Shown: positions 59,040-64,000 of the stretch, in pieces | Layout of the letters: every line of letters starts with the position of its first letter | Numbering within the stretch: position 1 is the first letter of the stretch | Assembly: GCA_964017155.1 (NCBI GenBank) | Contig: OZ024856.1 | Coordinates: forward strand, 12,381,625 to 12,445,624 | Source of the DNA: Oasisia sp. SBJ-2009 | Taxonomy: Eukaryota > Annelida > Polychaeta > Sabellida > Siboglinidae | DNA length: 64,000 nt | Direction: 5' to 3' | The notes under the pieces: generated by a model | What the model was told of the DNA's origin: nothing | The model's database searches: none | What the model saw: the letters and a program-made list of their open reading frames with translations, nothing else | Program-made: the position numbers and the translations under genes

Positions 59040-60034
59040 TGAAAATGCTGTAATTTTACATCCTCAATCGAGTGCTGTAATTTTATATCCTTCACATGTT
59101 GTTGTAATTTTACACAGTGCTGTAATTTTACATCCTCCACTGAGAGCTGTAATTTTACATCCTCCATCAAGTGCTGTGATTTTACATCTTCCATCGACTG
59201 CTGTAATTTTACATCCTTCACAGAGTGCTGTAATTTTACATCATTCACACAGTGCTGTAATTTTACATCCTCCATGTAGTGCTGTAATTGTACATCCTCC
59301 ATGCAGTGCTGTAATTGTACATCCTCCATGTAGTGCTGTAATTTTACATCCTCCATGTAGTGCTGTATTTTATGTTCTCTATAGAGTGCTGTAATTTTAC
59401 ATCTCTACAGAATGCTGTAATTTTACACCCTCCACAGAGTGTTGTGATTTTTACATCACCCACAAAGTGCTGTAATTTTACACTTCAATCAAGTGTTGTA
59501 AGTTTACATCCTCCATCGAGTGCTGTAATTTTACATCCTCCATCAACTGCTGTAATTTTACATCCTCCATAGAGCGCTGTAAGTTTACGTCCTCCACTGA
59601 GTGTTGTAATTTTATATCCTCCATAAAATGTTGTAATTTTGCATCCTCCACTGAGTACTGTAATTTTACATCCTCCATTGAGTGCTGTAATTGTACATCC
59701 TCCACAGATACTGTAATTATACATCTTGAGATAGTGCTGTCCTCCACCAAGTGCTGTAATGTTACATCCCTCACCAACTGCTGTAATTTTACACCCTCCA
59801 CCAAATGCTGTAATTTTATGTCTGCCATCAAGTGCTGTAATTTTACGTCTTCCACTGTGTGCTGTAATTTTACATTCTTCACTGAGTGCTTATATCCTAC
59901 ATCCACTGCTGTAATTATATATATTTCCACAATGCTGTAATTTTACATCTTTACAGAGTTATAATTTTACATTATCCACCGAATGCTGTAATTTTACATC
60001 TTGCACCGAGTGCTGTAATTTTACATCCTCCATC
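59040..60034 (+). repeat. 27-bp minisatellite filling the intron between two linker exons
   Basis: About 36 units of TGCTGTAATTTTACATCCTC plus CA..GAG. 27 bp is nine codons, so long frames stay open on both strands (SAVILHPP-type and EDVKLQH-type text); these are repeat artefacts. It takes up roughly 1.0 kb of the 1.23-kb intron. Confidence 0.96.
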
Positions 60035-60196
60035 TTAAGGCAGTCAGTACTCGAGGGGTGACCAGGTGGAGTCTGCTCCAGCAGCCAGGGGAGTCCGTCT
60101 GACTCCGCAGCCACGCCCTCGAGGTCATCAGTATTCACGCCGTGGGTCGCTAGTAGGTCAAGGTCATTGATATTCACCGCTCGGGTCGTGTTGCAG

Positions 60197-60528
60197 GTCA
60201 GATGACGGCAGTGAGTGAGAGACAGGGAGAGGCGGACCTGGAGGAGGGAGATGCCACAGCCAGGAAGGCTCTCCTGACGGGAACCGACCGACCCACCGTC
60301 ACTCCCATGTGGGCTGAGAGAGATGGGGAGGAGGAAGAGGGGATGGAGACGGGCTCGCACAAGGATGAGGCCATCACGTACGAAAACCAGGGGTTTGAGG
60401 AGGATAAGGAACGCGCGTCCCTGGGACAGAGGTCGCCGGCGTCGACGGGGGGACACTCGGGCAGGGAGCAGGAGGGAGCCGTGGGAGAGACAGCGGGAGC
60501 AGCAGCCCCCGAACCCACACCACATGAC
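60197..60528 (+). CDS. SYT14: Synaptotagmin-14/16-like gene, acidic linker exon before the C2 domains
   Basis: Acceptor GTGTTGCAG| at 60196; the phase matches the previous exon (G|GT, then QMTAVSERQGEADLEEG). The exon is GC-rich and encodes a disordered acidic linker. About halfway is DEAITYENQGFEEDKERASL, which resembles the synaptotagmin-14 segment with F.NKGYEED upstream of C2A; near the end is APEPTPHD. The donor is CATGAC|GTACGT (end 60528, phase 0). An alternative, CGTAC|GTATTG, would end at 60532 in phase 1 like the other introns. No C2A sequence follows in the window, so the next exon lies beyond 64000. A minus-strand retroelement remnant begins about 60 bp after the donor. Confidence 0.82.
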
Positions 60529-60589
60529 GTACGTATTGAATGTACTGTTCCTGGCTCCAAGAATGGTTTATTGTAGTATAATTTGACTT

Positions 60590-60950
60590 ACTTTGGAGCT
60601 TTGTCGAAGATGAGTACGACGTTTCGATCCGTCATCTTCGGGCCTTATTCACGTGTGTTGCCTCAGATTTCGGCGGGATAATTTGGTTGTAGATGGCAGG
60701 CAGATGATATCCCTGGTCTCTGTTTATGATAGTGGCTCTTTGTTTGATGTGTATAGCCTCCTTCACTTTTCTCTTGTGCCTGTTGGATTCATGGGTCAGT
60801 ATTTTAGTGTTCTTCATGGAGATCATTGTCAGGACACAGGACACTCGGTGTCCATGAAAACTACCAGGTAGACGTGCCAGGTAGATGTGCTGTCTGTGTC
60901 TTCTCTTTCTTTTTAATATACTCTTTTTAACGATTAGAAATAACATAATC
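60590..60950 (-). mobile_element. Penelope-like retroelement, C-terminal remnant
   Basis: On the minus strand the 104-codon frame includes KNTKILTHESNRHKRKVKEA, then IHIKQRATIINRDQGYHLPA and IYNQIIPP. This matches the region after the GIY-YIG endonuclease in Penelope-like elements (ILD.E.....R..KEAI.I......LN.D.G..L...YN). The 3' UTR with GAAGATGACGGATCGAAACG and CGTACTCATCTTCGAC is also typical. The catalytic parts are absent. Inserted just downstream of the exon at 60197-60528, antisense to the host gene. Confidence 0.75.
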
Positions 60951-60954
60951 GTTT

Positions 60955-61419
60955 TTTGCGTATTTAATTACGATAAAACATGCATTTTTGCATAAAATGG
61001 CTCTCCAAAGCTAAAATATGTTATGCACTAATGTATTATAATTATCATCAGTCGATGATGTAAATGTAAACACTGTCAGGTATATTTGATTGCCCTCTCA
61101 CCTAGAAGAAAGAAAAGATTTGTTCTGCGAACCAGGAATTGTTGTCATTGCACCGTGCAATAACCTGGCTTCTGGTGCTCCGTGCGGCACCACTGACTGG
61201 GTGCAGATAAAAAAAAAGTTGTTTTTTCTTGTCAAATGGATGGCATAGTTGCGTTAAAGACTTCGTCTATTCTCCATCTCTGATCTTCCCGCAGTCCAGA
61301 TTATTTATTTGCAGTTATCTAGATTGTGTCAGTTCAATTGAAAATGTGTTTCCGTCTTTCTATAATAATTTGCTCTCTTCATTTTTCAACTCAGTTCAAA
61401 GAAGACAGTAGGTAATACA

Positions 61420-61453
<34 letters not shown>

Positions 61454-62245
61454 TTCACAAATTCAGGGGAAAGTTGATGCACATTACATATTATAGGCAC
61501 ATCACCCGACAGTTGGAGTATTTCTGTCACGTTGTCCTGGCCATAGTGACCTGGGCGTCGTCCATTGTCACCCTCTGTCCATCAGTGTCATGTGACAGCC
61601 CCCAGAGATGTCACAAACAGAAGTCTTACATTGACAGCCATGTCACGAACCATGATAGCTTTGGAGTAGTGAAGAAAGTACAGCTACAATGGAGCACTCT
61701 ACAGCCTGAGTCACTGTCTGCCTCACCCACAGGAAGCCTGATAGAGGGCTCATTAGCGATGACCCAAGTCAGGAAACAAGACCTTCATCAAGCCAACAAC
61801 TGTGTGGATGGACCACTGGGAGATTGACTGAAAGTTCTGATTAGCTACAGAGGCCGGAGAACGAAGATGATGATAATGATCATGATGATGGGTTGCATTG
61901 CACGCCATCTGTCAGGATTATAGATCTGATAAAAGACGGTTTCTGTGGTATTGCATCGGTCGCCATTGTGGTGTTGTATCTAATGAGTTTGCTGGAAATG
62001 CACTATACAGATTGCGTGGTGCAAGTTTCTTCTAATTAGACAGGTCTGTCTTACGTCCATCTGTGGATGTCAGTAATAATCAATGATCCCTTTCTGTGTT
62101 GTTACAGCCGCCTGTCTATAGGGGCGTTGTCATATATATGAAGGCTGGGAGGTATCTGACTATAATCTGACTAGTACATGTGGGTATCAGCTGTTTTTCT
62201 CCTGGGTGGTTTGAGTCTTGGACAACAAACTTTCTCGGAATAATC
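60955..62245. other. Intron sequence; unassigned 117-codon frame at 61474-61827
   Basis: The frame 61474-61827 (plus) includes an acceptor-like CTCACCCACAG at 61733 but no recognised protein and no phase-compatible C2 motif. (TA)n lies at 61424-61452. Nothing else seen. Confidence 0.4.
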
Positions 62246-62249
62246 TACA

Positions 62250-62365
62250 AACATTCAGACAAAAACTAGTGTATTAATTTTTTTAATGTTGAGCTTAATT
62301 GTATCATACATTTTGCTGCTGATCAGTTATGTGGGTTAATGCAATAAACCTGTTGAATTGAAACG
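62250..62365 (+). mobile_element. Possible LINE 3' end
   Basis: AATGTTGAGCTTAATTGTAT, then GCAATAAACCTGTTGAATTG resembles a LINE 3' terminus with a TTGAA-type tail. No coding part is present. Confidence 0.35.
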
Positions 62366-62457
62366 AAGCGAAGCATCGGAGAGCTAGAGCCAGACCGAAG
62401 ATGTGCACACTCTTGGCTTTTATCCCAGCTTTGAGATTACTCAAATTGCTTACAGAA

Positions 62458-62645
62458 AGTGCTGTAATTTTACATCATCCACTGAGTGCTGTAATTTTAC
62501 ACCCTCCACGTAGTGTTATAATTTTACACCCTCCACACATCGCTGTAATTTTACATCATCCACGTAGTGCTGTAATTTTACATCATCCACGGAGTGCTGT
62601 AATTTTACATCCTCCATCGACTGCTGTAATTTTATATCCTCCATA
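62458..62645 (+). repeat. Second block of the 27-bp minisatellite, about seven units
   Basis: Same unit as 59040-60034 (GTGCTGTAATTTTACATC), same orientation, 2.4 kb further on and on the other side of the linker exon. Confidence 0.95.
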
Positions 62646-62649
62646 GAAG

Positions 62650-63535
62650 ATCTTACAACAACATTGGCAGCCACTGGACGTACGCATGAGCACTTTTGGT
62701 GAGTACAACAAAAGATGAGAAAAACAGATCGACTTATCAGAGGTCTACGTCCAGCAGAAGTTGAATGGAGCCTGATTGAAGTAGAGGTCCAATAACTCGC
62801 TTGACCTGAAATAGCAGACACAGTACAAAATGCAGATACAAGACGGCCTGTTCTGATTGGCTGTCGCAACGAGTACGAGAAGAGGGGCAATAAAATGAGG
62901 ACATCGGCACAGAGTAATTTCGAACCGGATTCATGTCATCGGAGATGCGTTGACATTTCGAGCCGAAATCGCATTTCCACCGAGCCAATAACGACGCAAA
63001 CAATCTGTGTGGATTGAGCAGTTGACAGTGAATGTGTGGGCTGAAATACAATTAGAGGAATCGGATCAAAAGGAGGAGTCTATTGGGGATTTAGGTTGTC
63101 ACTCGGCCATACATAATGTAGTGAGAGACAATTCAACTGCTATTGGATTGAGCATTGGGAACAAGTTGCTAATCGTTGTGTAGTACAATGAAATTGTTGC
63201 TGGCTGCACACATGCTATATACATTGTAACGTTTGCGGTCTCCGGAAAGGACCGACTGTAAGGACCACAAAGGACCATTTTCTCACCACGTAGTGTATAG
63301 TAGTGAATATTTTATGTCCCAAGATGGTAGACCCCTTTTAAAGCTGACGGGCACCGTTGATCGCTTGTCTCTGGTGGCACATTCCCCTCTCCTCAGTCGG
63401 GATTAAGGTTAACCCGCCTTGAAGGAGTCGTTGTCCCCAGGGAATGGACTGCCGGAGGGGAAGGAACAGATCTGTCACACTGATCATTGGTCTTATTCCT
63501 GTGGCGAGACTCCTGCGATTAGATGCACACATCTA
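62650..63535. other. Intron sequence, no exon seen
   Basis: Frames on the minus strand (62737-63051, 63338-63532) have no recognised similarity. No C2-domain motif was found. Confidence 0.45.
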
Positions 63536-63859
63536 CTTTCTTCTTCTTATGGTTAGCTCATCACTCTATGTTAGCCACATGTTTGTGACTAGAGCGAGCT
63601 TGGATTTCAGAGTTGTCCTTCTCTAGAATTAGTGAGTCCACTACAGGTTACACATTTACCCCCTGTGTGCGATCTTTTACTTCCCCTGGCATAGACACCA
63701 GATAGAAGGGACCACCGGCTTTTAGTGTCTCTTCCAAAAGACACAGGCAAATGTGGGGTGAACAAAATTGCATAAGTTTCGAAATGGCGGTAGGTGGGAT
63801 TGAACCACCGTCCCCTCGATTGACAGTCCGGCACTTTACCGCGTGACCACCGCTCCTCA
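63536..63859 (-). mobile_element. SINE family 2, full-length copy
   Basis: The minus strand starts GTGAGGAGCGGTGGTCACGC, has A-box (GTCACGCGGTAAAGT, slightly changed) and B-box (GGTTCAATCCC), the GGTCCCTTCTATCTGG body, CACTAATTCTAGAGAAGGAC, and ends in an AAGAAGAAGAAAG tail near 63536. Length about 320 bp; best template for the family in this window. Confidence 0.9.
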
Positions 63860-64000
63860 CGGTGATGTGATGTGATGTAAGATCTGTGTACTAATGTGAC
63901 GTGGTCATTGTAAGTGCATCTCCTATGTGTGTCAAGGTCCATGTCTCTGTCTATGTTCTTTCTGTTCCTTGGGCCATTCACCTCTCAACTACCAATGTAA

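Noticed and set aside
59032..59940. SAVILHPP and EDVKLQH repeat proteins
   Set aside because: A 27-bp intronic minisatellite keeps both strands open; it lies between two spliced exons.
61474..61827. C2A-domain exon of the synaptotagmin-like gene
   Set aside because: Text has no C2 motifs and no phase-compatible pair of splice sites; kept only as unassigned sequence.

Overview
The window is nuclear DNA of an animal: AT-rich, dominated by interspersed repeats, with short GC-rich coding exons bounded by GT/AG splice sites and separated by introns of many kilobases. CR1/L2/Jockey-type LINE pieces, a Penelope-like remnant, two tRNA-derived SINE families, an Academ-like DNA transposon and many minisatellites suggest a marine invertebrate, perhaps a mollusc or other lophotrochozoan. 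The sequence alone does not fix the species.

One host gene is recognised, on the + strand: a synaptotagmin-14/16-type gene. Three exons are well supported: 43177-43338 (transmembrane helix), 58832-58969 (acidic/serine linker) and 60197-60528 (acidic linker). All junctions that can be checked are phase 1 and join in frame. The C2A and C2B exons must lie beyond position 64000. Three candidate first coding exons also end in phase 1: 18456-18549, 36244-36283 (with a TATA box upstream) and 48481-48808. The first two would give a short extracellular N-terminus with an N-glycosylation sequon ahead of the membrane helix. The third would skip the membrane exon and give a soluble or lipid-anchored form, as in vertebrate SYT16.

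Layout. 1-2.2 kb: Academ-like DNA transposon with about 310-bp inverted ends, a 3-bp target duplication, a broken transposase remnant and palindromes about every 159 bp. 2.2-10.5 kb: no recognised gene, but an interlocked inverted repeat at 7.1-7.5 kb. 10.5-12.1 kb: large 22-bp minisatellite. 12-18 kb: LINE fragments and microsatellites. 18.1-18.55 kb: candidate first exon. 20-22 kb: SINE and 25-bp minisatellite. 23-36 kb: retroelement-rich, with two sizeable LINEs (26992-28252 and 32146-35341) and dispersed repeat pairs. 36-42 kb: candidate first exon, perfect hairpin, microsatellites, TA-flanked MITE. 42.36-43.34 kb: 68-bp minisatellite built from copies of a 3' splice site, running straight into the real membrane exon. 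44-58 kb: introns with SINEs, LINE pieces, several minisatellites and the internal first exon. 58.8-60.5 kb: two linker exons around a 27-bp minisatellite that fills most of their intron. 60.6-64 kb: Penelope-like remnant, a second block of the 27-bp repeat, and a full-length SINE.

Family names come from recognition of motifs in the sequence; no database search was possible. Exon calls rest on splice sites, reading phase, composition and recalled similarity to synaptotagmin-14.
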